In this document: positions 27,379 through 34,731 of the stretch, in pieces
Numbering within the stretch: position 1 is the stretch's first letter
Layout: every line of letters starts with the position of its first letter
Source: a bacterium
GTDB lineage: Bacteria; Patescibacteriota; Microgenomatia; UBA1406; GWC2-37-13
Assembly (NCBI GenBank): GCA_021789995.1
Contig: JAJYIQ010000002.1
Span: 62,001 to 126,000, forward strand
Direction: 5' to 3'
Length of the DNA stretch: 64,000 nt
Notes under the pieces: generated by a model
The model's input: the letters and a program-made list of their open reading frames with translations, nothing else
Told to the model about the DNA's origin: nothing
Databases searched by the model: none
Made by a program: the position numbers and the translations under genes

Positions 27379-27468
27379 CATCTTCAAAGCTCCTCATGCG
27401 TTTTTTATCGCCTCTCGATATGAAATGCCTTAAAGTAGACAACATGTATTTTACGAGTACAAGTGATC
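27379..27468. repeat. dispersed intergenic repeat, copy A
   Basis: About 90 bp, similar to copy B at 44018-44099. Shared blocks are TTCAAA-CTC, TGCGT-TTTTATCGCCTCTC, then ACAACA-GTA-TTTACGA and ACAAGTGATC. Here it lies upstream of the DsbA-like gene. Confidence 0.7.
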
Positions 27469-27488
27469 AGCGACAAAAATGTGCTTAT

Positions 27489-28238
27489 TTAACCAACAAT
27501 CAACAATCCCAACATTAATATAATTCCGACAACGAAGGTCGCCGTTTGCAGCAATCCCACCCGGACTTCGGATTCCTTATGAAGCTCGGGGATTAGGTCA
27601 CTGCCGGCGATATAAATCAGGTTGGCGGCGGCAAAAGGAATAAGGAAAATATTGATGTTTTTAATATAGTTGTACAGTACAAGGGCGATAATTGTGCCGG
27701 CGATCGCTGTCAGCCCGGAAAGGAAATTATAAATAAGCGCCTCTTTTTTGGTGAATCCGCCATGGACCAGGGCACCAAAATCACCGATTTCATGGGGAAT
27801 TTCGTGGAGGATGACGGCGATGGTTGTCGCCAGTCCGATCGGGAAACCGGCCAGATAACTGGCCCCAATCGCCAAGCCATCGATAAAGTTGTGGACGGCA
27901 TCGCCGAAAAGGACCATGTAGACGAAATTATGGACTTTTCTTTCGGCTGCGTGAAAATGGTTATGGTTCCAGCAGATGATTTTTTCAATGAGAAATGAAA
28001 CAATTATCCCCGACAGAAAATATATGGAGACGGAAAGTGGAAAACCGGTTTCGCGAGTGATTGCCGGCAGAAGATGAATAAAAACATCGCCAAAAAGGGC
28101 ACCGGCGGAAAAACTAACAAAATAAATGAGAATTTTTTTCAACTGGACATCTTTCAAAACCAAAGTTGCCGCTCCCAATAATGACAGCAGACTGACGATG
28201 ACGACGCTTACAAGCGAATAGATCCATACCGTTAACAT
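27489..28238 (-). CDS. ZIP-family metal transporter
   Basis: Eight-helix membrane importer for Zn2+ or related divalent metals. The metal-binding helices are visible: HNFIDGLAIG and HEIPHEIGDFG. A His-containing cytoplasmic loop (WNHNHFHAAERK) follows helix 3. It is 249 aa. TATAAT (28245-28250, complement) is 6 nt from ATG 28238, back to back with the promoter of the next plus-strand gene. Confidence 0.92.
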   Translation of the reverse strand: MLTVWIYSLVSVVIVSLLSLLGAATLVLKDVQLKKILIYFVSFSAGALFGDVFIHLLPAITRETGFPLSVSIYFLSGIIVSFLIEKIICWNHNHFHAAERKVHNFVYMVLFGDAVHNFIDGLAIGASYLAGFPIGLATTIAVILHEIPHEIGDFGALVHGGFTKKEALIYNFLSGLTAIAGTIIALVLYNYIKNINIFLIPFAAANLIYIAGSDLIPELHKESEVRVGLLQTATFVVGIILMLGLLIVG

Positions 28239-28244
28239 AAGGAG

Positions 28245-28257
28245 ATTATACTATAAT
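28245..28257. promoter_or_regulatory. back-to-back -10 boxes in a 25-bp divergent gap
   Basis: ATTATA-C-TATAAT: the left half is the -10 of the ZIP gene (6 nt from ATG 28238) and the right half that of the gene at 28264 (6 nt from its ATG). The two promoters cannot be opened together. Confidence 0.65.
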
Positions 28258-28263
28258 AAATAT

Positions 28264-28635
28264 ATGTTTTATCGTTGGATTGTGATTGAAAATTCGCTGA
28301 AAGATAAAAGCATTTTAAATAAATATAAAGTTTTATCGGAAACAAAGTTTGCGGCCGGTACGCCGCGGGAATCGCGGATGCTGAAAATCCAGGTTCCCGA
28401 AAAAGAAATCGATCGATTGACCAATCGATTAATCGATTGGATTATTTATCCTTATTACACCCATTTTTACCATGAAGATCCGAAAAATAATACTTTAATT
28501 GTTGTTTTTTCCGGAAAGAAAATAGTAACGAAGAAAAATAATTATCAGGATGCCATTAGTTACGGAGTAATTCACGGTGTCAGTCGGAAAGAAATGGATA
28601 TCTATCCCCGGGATATGTCTCAAGAAGAATGGTAG
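28264..28635 (+). CDS. hypothetical protein (123 aa)
   Basis: Small soluble protein with an alternating beta/alpha pattern: FYRWIVIENSLKDKSIL, a middle segment (LTNRLIDWIIYPYYTHFYHEDPKNNTLIVVFSGK) and a C-terminal helix. I cannot assign a family. TATAAT at 28252-28257 lies 6 nt before ATG 28264, which supports expression. It shares a promoter region with the ZIP transporter, so joint regulation is possible. Confidence 0.65.
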   Translation: MFYRWIVIENSLKDKSILNKYKVLSETKFAAGTPRESRMLKIQVPEKEIDRLTNRLIDWIIYPYYTHFYHEDPKNNTLIVVFSGKKIVTKKNNYQDAISYGVIHGVSRKEMDIYPRDMSQEEW

Positions 28636-28716
28636 TATATTCCAATCCAGTCGTGTATCGATACGTTATAGCGCTTTTCGTTTTGTAATTCGGTTAAGAT
28701 GATATAATCGTAGTCC

Positions 28717-28989
28717 ATGGCAGAAAAACTGAAAGGTTTGGAGATTAAAGAATTGCTTTCGGGAGTGTGTATTCATGCCGAACAGCATTCTCCGAATGGA
28801 AAAAAATCCGGTCCGCTATGTTCGTCTATACATGCAGTTACCATATCAAAAACTCCTGAAGGAATAGTCGCCGTATGTGAAGGTTTATGCAATACCGGAT
28901 TCACGCGAATCAGTCAGAAAAAAGGTCGGCGAATTGCTAGAGGCCCGGTTTATTGTCCGATCAAACCGAATCGTTTATTTTCTCCATAA
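28717..28989 (+). CDS. hypothetical small Cys/His protein (90 aa)
   Basis: Not recognised. Cys at residues 18, 35, 54, 58 and 80 and His at 20, 24 and 39 could bind a metal, but no standard finger spacing is evident. The C-terminus is basic (SQKKGRRIARGPVYCPIK). TATAAT (28703-28708) lies 8 nt before ATG 28717, the usual geometry here. It lies directly before the riboswitch-controlled gene. Confidence 0.55.
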   Translation: MAEKLKGLEIKELLSGVCIHAEQHSPNGKKSGPLCSSIHAVTISKTPEGIVAVCEGLCNTGFTRISQKKGRRIARGPVYCPIKPNRLFSP

Positions 28990-29059
28990 AGTATTCGTCG
29001 AATTTTCCCCGCTTAATTATCAATAAAATAAACCTGGACTGTTCGCCAAATAAATCATC

Positions 29060-29088
29060 TTGCATTCGTCCCAAAAAAGTACTATTCT
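29060..29088 (+). promoter_or_regulatory. promoter of the riboswitch transcript
   Basis: TTGCAT (29060-29065), 17 nt, TATTCT (29083-29088). The expected start near 29095 leaves a leader of about 150 nt that holds the riboswitch. Confidence 0.55.
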
Positions 29089-29110
29089 TTTTACGCTTTT
29101 TAAAATTTGT

Positions 29111-29243
29111 ACTTGGGTAACGGGAACGCCGTGCGAGTCGGCGCCTGTGCCGCAACGGTAAGTTCCGCCTTCTCCCGATAAAATCGGGATTCGGCGGACA
29201 AGGCCGGAACCGTCCAAGTCGACAACCCCGCGCAGGGAATTTT
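29111..29243 (+). ncRNA. adenosylcobalamin riboswitch with translational platform
   Basis: Outer stem ACTTGG (29111-29116) pairs with CCAAGT (29214-29219), and adjacent ACGG with CCGT. Between them are the B12-box core elements: AACGGGAACGCCGTGCGAGT, then CCTGTGCCGCAACGGTAAG, and a 3' GGCCGGAACCGTCC. Loop CCTGTG (29144-29149) can form six pairs, one G-U, with CGCAGG (29231-29236) in the downstream hairpin. That hairpin overlaps AGGGA (29234-29238), a Shine-Dalgarno 5 nt before ATG 29244. The classical reading is that bound cobalamin favours the kissing loop and hides the ribosome site. Confidence 0.85.
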
Positions 29244-30350
29244 ATGCCGATACAGGAAACCCGTGCTGCCTATCGCACACAACCAAACGAAGCCTTTCCC
29301 CAAAATTATGAACGAAAAATCAATCCCCTCGCCCTCCGCGATGACGTGGAATCGTATTTGAAGGAATACCGCCTGCAAACGCAAATCAATAAATACGAAT
29401 TGAACTACTCTTTTGGAAAAGGAGAGAATCGCCATTTGCGCGATACTTATGACGGGGAAACAATGATCGAAAAAGGAAAAAAAGCGATTGAAAGAAGGAT
29501 CAGGGAAGGAAAAAGCGTCATACGGGAGGAAGCGGAACTGGAAGGACTGCAGTTATTGGAAGACCAGCTCCAGTCGGCCAGGCCGGGAGATGTGCTTGTC
29601 TGGGCTAGTCCGCCCGGATCGAAAAACGAGGGTTACGGCGATTATGGTTTTTTCTATACGGGCACATTATCTCCCGGTAAACAAGCCGGCGACGTCCGTA
29701 TGGATATGGAAGCAATCCGCGTCGACCGGCCGACGATTGATCAGTTTAATAAATCAATCCAGGCTATCGGCGGATACGATTTTCATTTTGACAAGGCGGA
29801 AGATTTTTTATCCCACCCGCTGATACTGCCGGAATTAAAAGGAGAAATATTGCCGGTACTGCATGATATTTTTGGCTTTTCACCTGATCCGTCGAAAATG
29901 GAAAGGGATCAGAGAATACTAAAAATCATGCAATCAAAAATTCAGAATTTCATCCAGGCGGTCAAAGCCGGCATGCCGAAAATCGAATTGCTGCAGCAAT
30001 TCCATATTTTGGAAAACTTGACGGACGATTTGAAAGTGAATATCGACAAGATCGATTTGACGCAGTGGTTAACCATGTCTCCGGAACAAATGATAGTCCG
30101 ATATAACTACCAGCCGGCATTCGTCGGCGGCAGCTGCGGTGGCAGTGCGCGGGGAAATTCCGATACGCCTTGGGATCACGGCAACGATCTCTTTAATTCA
30201 TTCTCGGCACTGAAAGAATTATTTGAGGACAGATATCCGGATTATCAGTGCAACAGTTGTGGTATCACGATCCATGGTGAATTAAAGAACGACCGGAGTT
30301 CCTGGACGCCAAAATGCCCGAATTGCGGCCAGGTATTTAATAAATGTTAG
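29244..30350 (+). CDS. unknown zinc-ribbon protein under cobalamin riboswitch control
   Basis: A 368-aa protein of unknown function. There is no signal peptide. The N-terminal half is charged and helical; a conserved-looking block follows near residue 115 (RPGDVLVWASPPG, EGYGDYGFFYTG). Near residue 320 is a Gly/Ser/Cys motif (VGGSCGGSARGNSD), and the C-terminus is a zinc ribbon (CNSC ... CPNC). It has a rare leader and Shine-Dalgarno, regulated by the B12 element just upstream. It matches no known B12 enzyme, transporter or isozyme that I recognise. The stop overlaps the end of a broken minus-strand gene. Confidence 0.75.
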   Translation: MPIQETRAAYRTQPNEAFPQNYERKINPLALRDDVESYLKEYRLQTQINKYELNYSFGKGENRHLRDTYDGETMIEKGKKAIERRIREGKSVIREEAELEGLQLLEDQLQSARPGDVLVWASPPGSKNEGYGDYGFFYTGTLSPGKQAGDVRMDMEAIRVDRPTIDQFNKSIQAIGGYDFHFDKAEDFLSHPLILPELKGEILPVLHDIFGFSPDPSKMERDQRILKIMQSKIQNFIQAVKAGMPKIELLQQFHILENLTDDLKVNIDKIDLTQWLTMSPEQMIVRYNYQPAFVGGSCGGSARGNSDTPWDHGNDLFNSFSALKELFEDRYPDYQCNSCGITIHGELKNDRSSWTPKCPNCGQVFNKC

Positions 30351-30560
30351 GATAAATCCGGTACTCGACATTTTTGTAAATCTATCTTTTCAAGACGGTC
30401 ATCGCTTTCAGGCCGTAATTTTTTCCCTTGGGCGTTTTTTTTCAGCCAAATGCCCAACGCCAGGATTTTTTTGTACTTATCGTCGGCGTATATTCCATCC
30501 CGATCAGCAACAGTTTTAATCTTCCCGTCACGATCCCGCTCGTAGATCCGGCCTTTTCAT
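30347..30560 (-). pseudogene. small gene broken by one base (about 70 aa)
   Basis: A perfect leaderless-type start is present: TATAAT (30567-30572, complement), 6 nt, ATG 30560. The ATG frame stops after ten codons. Removing one A from ATGAAAA opens a 70-residue frame (RIYERDRDGKIKTVADRDG ... KKILALGIWLKKN) ending at TAA 30347-30349. The length is 3n+1, as expected for a single insertion. It is either a recent pseudogene or a sequencing error. Family unknown. Confidence 0.5.
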
Positions 30561-30586
30561 GATAAAATTATAACAATATTTAGTAT

Positions 30587-30673
30587 GGAGAAGTCGCATA
30601 GTGGACGAGTGCGTACGCCTGGAAAGCGTATAAGACCGAAAGGTCTTCGCGGGTTCGAATCCCGCCTTCTCCG
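30587..30673 (+). tRNA. tRNA-Ser (GGA)
   Basis: Acceptor GGAGAAG/CTTCTCC, anticodon arm TACGC-CTGGAAA-GCGTA with GGA at 30621-30623, long variable arm (AAGACCGAAAGGTCTT) and T-arm GCGGGTTCGAATCCCGC. G discriminator; CCA is not encoded. It reads UCC/UCU. Confidence 0.95.
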
Positions 30674-30767
30674 CTTTTTAAATCACTGAAATTTCGAAAA
30701 AACTTCTTGCGTAAAAAGGTTCCTCAACGCTAATCATAACCTGTTAATTCCCGTTAAAAATAGATTT

Positions 30768-31583
30768 TTATTGACTATTATATGATTGTTCGTAGGGATT
30801 GTTACCAAGCTTGACGTAGCCGTTAAATTCGGTAGCGGGTGTAGACTGGCCCTCTATTTGGTCGCCTTTGGTAAATTGCTCTCCGTTACATTGATAGTTT
30901 TTCGCGTCTGCCTGGGTACGGCTTAAAATAAAATCACTTGGCTTAAAACCTTTGGCGGCATAAGGCGCAAAGGCTTGCGGTGTCATATAGTCAAAAATTG
31001 AAAGAAAAACTTCTTTGCCGGGAAATAACTGAGCTTCGTAAGAAACATCCATGCCGTCTTTTGGGCCAATCGTCCCGACCAACCGACCGGATTTTACTCT
31101 ACTACCGACGTGCAGGGTAGGCAAAAGGTCGATATGGAACAACCGGACAAAGTAAGCAGGATTTTTGGCTGAAGCAATATGGATCTGCCTACCAAGCTGA
31201 TGGCTTGTTTCGGGTTCATCCGCAATAATTGTGCCGTCAAAAGGAGCATAAACGTTTATGGTAGGGTGACCTGGTGAAGGTTGCGAACGAACAGGCCGGT
31301 TATTGTTATTAATTTGGCTCCAGTTGAAGTAGTGTTTCATACTCCGGCAGGTTTCGCCGTCCCAGGAATTAAACGAGTAATCATGGCCAATACCGGACCG
31401 AAATAGAGAGATGGCAAAAATCTGATCAAGCTGAACCGGGTTGGCAGTAATCGGAGGGACGCCTAAGGGGTCAAATGTAAGCAGCATGGATGGGGCGAAA
31501 ACAAAGAAACTAATGACCATGCCGGCAATTAAGACTAAAATAGCGAGGCCGATGATTTTTAAAGCTTTGTGAGTTTTCAGCAT
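30768..31583 (-). CDS. membrane-anchored M23-like (LytM-fold) protein
   Basis: An N-terminal helix (IIGLAILVLIAGMVISFFVF) anchors a beta-rich domain with GHDYS, INVYAPFDGTII and HVGSRVKSGRLVGTIG, the lipoyl-like pattern of M23 peptidases. The metal ligands are not clearly conserved (FHID in place of HxH), so it may be a binding rather than cleaving protein. I place the start at ATG 31583 because TAGAAT (31591-31596, complement) is 7 nt away; an upstream ATG would add 13 residues. 271 aa. Confidence 0.65.
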   Translation of the reverse strand: MLKTHKALKIIGLAILVLIAGMVISFFVFAPSMLLTFDPLGVPPITANPVQLDQIFAISLFRSGIGHDYSFNSWDGETCRSMKHYFNWSQINNNNRPVRSQPSPGHPTINVYAPFDGTIIADEPETSHQLGRQIHIASAKNPAYFVRLFHIDLLPTLHVGSRVKSGRLVGTIGPKDGMDVSYEAQLFPGKEVFLSIFDYMTPQAFAPYAAKGFKPSDFILSRTQADAKNYQCNGEQFTKGDQIEGQSTPATEFNGYVKLGNNPYEQSYNSQ

Positions 31584-31796
31584 TACTTTAATTCTAATAT
31601 TTTTTAGTAAAATATTACACATCTAAAAATTCTGATTTCAAGTTGGCAAAAAGTTTTCGTAAAGTTAGCCAAAGCCCGTCTTTTGTAAGATATTTTCCCA
31701 ACTGTGGAGCGATTGGATGATATTGACGCCATTTCTTAAAATATTCTGTTATAATAAATTCTCACCTTTTAATTATAAAGTTGTTACCAATCCCCA

Positions 31797-32606
31797 ATGG
31801 CATATAAGGCAGTAATCTCGGATTTTGACGGCACGCTCGTCGGCGAACAAGTCGCCGTTACAAAACATTTAAAAGAAAAAATCGTTCGCTTACGGAAAAA
31901 AGGCTTGATTTTCTCCATCGCTACCGGCCGCGGTTTGCAGGACGATATATTTACGGCTGCTACCCGTTATCTGGAATTGACCGCCCCGCAGATAATCCAC
32001 GGCGGCGCCCGGATCGTCGAACCAATTTCCAACAAAATACTCTGGCAGGAAAATATTTCTGACGACGAGGCGTTAGAACTGATAAAACTTTTAACCGATT
32101 ACTCCATTCCTTTTATTGTCAAAAAAGACGAATTTTTCTATACGCTCGACGGCCTGCGCGATTTTTCGTACGATTACACTTATGATTTCCGGAAACTGAA
32201 AATCAACGATGTCGCCGATATTCCGAAAATCGATATTAATGCCCGTTCGGCGAAACTGGACCTGCCGACAGCGATGAATCTCGGTCATTTTCTCGCCAAG
32301 CGGTTCGAAAATACGTTATTTACCATGGTTAAAGACGACAACGGTCGGTATGGATTTGACATTACCTCTAAAAAAGCATCAAAAAAAACTGCCTTTATAA
32401 AGTTTTGCGAAATGCTGGATTTATATCCGGATGAAGTCGTCGTTATCGGCGATAATTATAATGACCTGCCGATCCTGAAAGAAGCTGGATTGAAAATCGC
32501 CATGGGCAATGCGCCGGCTGAACTGAAAAAAATCGCCGATTATATCACCCATATCCAGGAAGAAAACGGCGTCGGCCACGTCCTCGATAAATTTTTCTTC
32601 ACTTAA
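31797..32606 (+). CDS. HAD-superfamily hydrolase, Cof type
   Basis: Sugar-phosphate or cofactor phosphatase. Motif I is ISDFDGTLVG, motif II ATGRG, the Lys is in KASKKTAFIKF, and motif IV is VVIGDNYNDLPIL (GDxxND). The C2 cap between residues 80 and 190 marks the Cof/IIB group. At 269 aa it has typical length. Unlike most genes here, the nearest TATAAT (31750-31755) is about 40 nt upstream, suggesting a short leader. Substrate unknown. Confidence 0.9.
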   Translation: MAYKAVISDFDGTLVGEQVAVTKHLKEKIVRLRKKGLIFSIATGRGLQDDIFTAATRYLELTAPQIIHGGARIVEPISNKILWQENISDDEALELIKLLTDYSIPFIVKKDEFFYTLDGLRDFSYDYTYDFRKLKINDVADIPKIDINARSAKLDLPTAMNLGHFLAKRFENTLFTMVKDDNGRYGFDITSKKASKKTAFIKFCEMLDLYPDEVVVIGDNYNDLPILKEAGLKIAMGNAPAELKKIADYITHIQEENGVGHVLDKFFFT

Positions 32607-32620
32607 CGTATAATAGATAA

Positions 32621-33307
32621 ATGAAATTCAAAATCCATCCGGATAATATTTCACCTCTTTACGTCGTTATTGCTGGATTATTTATTTGTTTTCTGATGCT
32701 GTCCAACATCATTGTTGGCCGCCTCGTTAGCGTCGGCGGTATCGTTATTAATGGCGATTTCTTTCTTTTCCCCATCACTTATATTTTTGGCGATATTCTG
32801 ACGGAAGTCTACGGATTCGAACGTACGCGGCTTATCATCTGGCTGGGATTTTTGGTCAACATCATTATGGCGACTTATTTTTTTATCGTCCTTCGCCTGC
32901 CCTACCCGAAAGAATTTGTTGACAATAACGCATACATGACTGTGTTGGGGTCAACACCACTAATCGTTTTTGCCTCAATCACTGCTTATTTTTCCGGCGA
33001 ATTCACCAACTCCATCACTTTATCGGTCATGAAAAAAATCACCAAGGGCCGATGGTTATGGACGCGGACAATCGGTTCGACGATTGCCGGTGAAGCGGTG
33101 GATACGACTCTGTTTATGGGAATAGTTTTTTTCCGGGCGTTACCCTTTCAGGTTTGGCTGCAGATCGCCGTCGTCCAGTATCTTTTCAAAGTAGGATACG
33201 AAGTGGTGGCGACACCCGTTACCTATCTGATAACCAACAAAATCAAAAGATACGAACGACTGAACGCCTTTGATTACGGTGTAGTTTATAATCCGTTCAA
33301 AATATGA
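32621..33307 (+). CDS. queuosine precursor transporter (YhhQ/VUT family)
   Basis: A 228-aa membrane protein with six or seven segments. FFLFPITYIFGDILTEVYGFERTR and AGEAVDTTLFMGIVFF are family blocks. Known members import queuine precursors; the organism probably salvages for tRNA modification. TATAAT (32609-32614) is 6 nt before ATG 32621. The NUDIX gene follows by ATGA overlap. Confidence 0.9.
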   Translation: MKFKIHPDNISPLYVVIAGLFICFLMLSNIIVGRLVSVGGIVINGDFFLFPITYIFGDILTEVYGFERTRLIIWLGFLVNIIMATYFFIVLRLPYPKEFVDNNAYMTVLGSTPLIVFASITAYFSGEFTNSITLSVMKKITKGRWLWTRTIGSTIAGEAVDTTLFMGIVFFRALPFQVWLQIAVVQYLFKVGYEVVATPVTYLITNKIKRYERLNAFDYGVVYNPFKI

Positions 33308-33786
33308 TTACCTGTATTTTCGAAAACGGGCCAAAGACTTCATTAAGGCATGTAACTGTCAACTCGATAATCGTTAAAGACGGTCAAGTACTTTTGGGAA
33401 AAAGAGGAACATATAAGGGAAAAAAAATTCCGGAAGCGGGAAAATGGGGGTTGATCGGTGGATTTTTCGACCGTGACGAAAATCTTATGCAGGCGGCGAA
33501 ACGGGAAGCCATGGAAGAATCCGGCTGGGAAATCGGTGATCTTCAGTTATTCCGAATCAACGATAACCCCGACCGGCCGCATGAAGATCGACAGAATGTC
33601 GATATTATTTTTATCGCCAGCGCCGTCCGGAAAGTCAAAAATACCGACGAAGAAGTGAAAGAATTGAAATGGTTTAATTTGGATAACTTGCCGTTAAAAA
33701 ATTTAATTGCCTTCGATCACACCGATGATCTGGACTTGTATAAAAAATATTTAAAGCAACATTTTCTTCTGCCTTTGCTTGGGTGA
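33304..33786 (+). CDS. NUDIX hydrolase
   Basis: Hydrolyses nucleoside diphosphate derivatives. The NUDIX box GGFFDRDENLMQAAKREAME-ESG (consensus G-x5-E-x7-REUxEExGU, with D in place of the first E) is near residues 53-76. 160 aa. ATG 33304 overlaps the transporter stop, so translation is coupled. The stop lies in the first arm of a perfect 9-bp hairpin (33783-33803). Substrate not determined. Confidence 0.9.
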   Translation: MITCIFENGPKTSLRHVTVNSIIVKDGQVLLGKRGTYKGKKIPEAGKWGLIGGFFDRDENLMQAAKREAMEESGWEIGDLQLFRINDNPDRPHEDRQNVDIIFIASAVRKVKNTDEEVKELKWFNLDNLPLKNLIAFDHTDDLDLYKKYLKQHFLLPLLG

Positions 33787-33803
33787 TACTCTTGGAGTAT
33801 CAC
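33783..33803. repeat. perfect hairpin GTGATACTC-TTG-GAGTATCAC
   Basis: Nine-bp arms overlapping the NUDIX stop codon. No T-tract follows, so it is not a standard terminator; it could be a protein-binding dyad or an RNA stabiliser. Confidence 0.7.
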
Positions 33804-33874
33804 GAATCGGATGCCGTCCCCTTGTCTCGAAAAAGATGTGAATCTTTTCCATAAATATAATGTAGGAGCTGAAA

Positions 33875-33943
33875 ATGAAGGGAAGCTGTAATTTGTGTAA
33901 GAATCCTCCCGGTCTTTCGGAAGTGAAAAACCGCTTTGATTAG
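33875..33943 (+). CDS. possible 22-aa Cys-pair peptide
   Basis: ATG 33875 has AGGAG (33864-33868) 6 nt upstream and TATAAT (33856-33861) just before that. The product MKGSCNLCKNPPGLSEVKN.. contains CxxC. Too short to judge; the -10 and AGGAG are so close that both may not function. Confidence 0.25.
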   Translation: MKGSCNLCKNPPGLSEVKNRFD

Positions 33944-33977
33944 GAATATATCAGATAAATTGTATAATCATTGGTAC

Positions 33978-34619
33978 ATGAGAAGTATTCTGTTATTAGT
34001 TGTATCGATTATAATCGGCGGGATAATTACCGTCGGCTATTTTCGTTTTGCCGTCGATAAAAATCCTGTTCTCTCCCCGATTTCGCAAAATAAAGCGGCT
34101 GAATTTTCCGTCGCTGATCCGCCGAAAGAGTCCGTTACAGGCAACATTACTGCCATGACCGGTGATGTCCTCTGGGAATCGCGGGTGGCAACAGCGCCGG
34201 CAACAATTGACCGGCCGGTACCGGTAAAACAGGGCGAAAATTTAGTGACGAAAGATAACGGCAACGCTACTGTTGTTTTTTCCGGTATCGGCTCGGTGAA
34301 ATTATCGCCGAAAACGGAAACCGATTTTATCCAGACTCTGCCAGCCGATTTTGTCGTCGACCAAAAAAAGGGAATGGCCGGCTATACCAAAAACGGTACT
34401 GTTCCTTTCTCGATCCGCAGCCTTCATCTGCTGACGGCCATTAGCGGCGAAATTTCCCTGGCGATTGATGAGGATCAACCAATTGTGACGATAACGGTGA
34501 AAAAAGGGATGGCGACCGTTGCTTATAATGATGCGCAGATGGTCAGTCAGCGGCAGACGGTCGATGAAGGACAGAAATTGATTTTCGATGATGACTCAAG
34601 AACTTTACTCATCAAATAA
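33978..34619 (+). CDS. membrane-anchored FecR-like protein
   Basis: One N-terminal helix (ILLLVVSIIIGGIITVGYF) and a beta-rich outer domain of about 150 residues. The pattern GDVLWESR ... VKQGENLVTKDNGNATVVFSGIGSVKLSPKTE is that of a FecR domain. In other bacteria FecR proteins signal to sigma factors, but none is adjacent, so a structural role is as likely. TATAAT (33963-33968) lies 9 nt before ATG 33978. 213 aa. A palindromic element begins at its stop codon. Confidence 0.65.
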   Translation: MRSILLLVVSIIIGGIITVGYFRFAVDKNPVLSPISQNKAAEFSVADPPKESVTGNITAMTGDVLWESRVATAPATIDRPVPVKQGENLVTKDNGNATVVFSGIGSVKLSPKTETDFIQTLPADFVVDQKKGMAGYTKNGTVPFSIRSLHLLTAISGEISLAIDEDQPIVTITVKKGMATVAYNDAQMVSQRQTVDEGQKLIFDDDSRTLLIK

Positions 34620-34720
34620 GAACCCTCGATATTAAATTTTATCTCGACTTAACCTCTGTATGGCGTATAATCGGGAATGACTACGAAAGTCCCGACAAAA
34701 TTTAACATCTTCGGGTTCTT
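34618..34720. repeat. 103-bp inverted-repeat element carrying a promoter
   Basis: Arms 34618-34650 and 34687-34720 are imperfect complements (AAGAACCC, TTAAATTTT and GACTT shared) around a 36-nt loop. The loop holds TATAAT (34666-34671) and, 5 nt later, ATG 34677 opening a 15-codon frame that ends at TGA 34722-34724. It looks like a small MITE-type element; no second copy is in the window. Confidence 0.6.
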
Positions 34721-34731
34721 TTGAAAAATAA

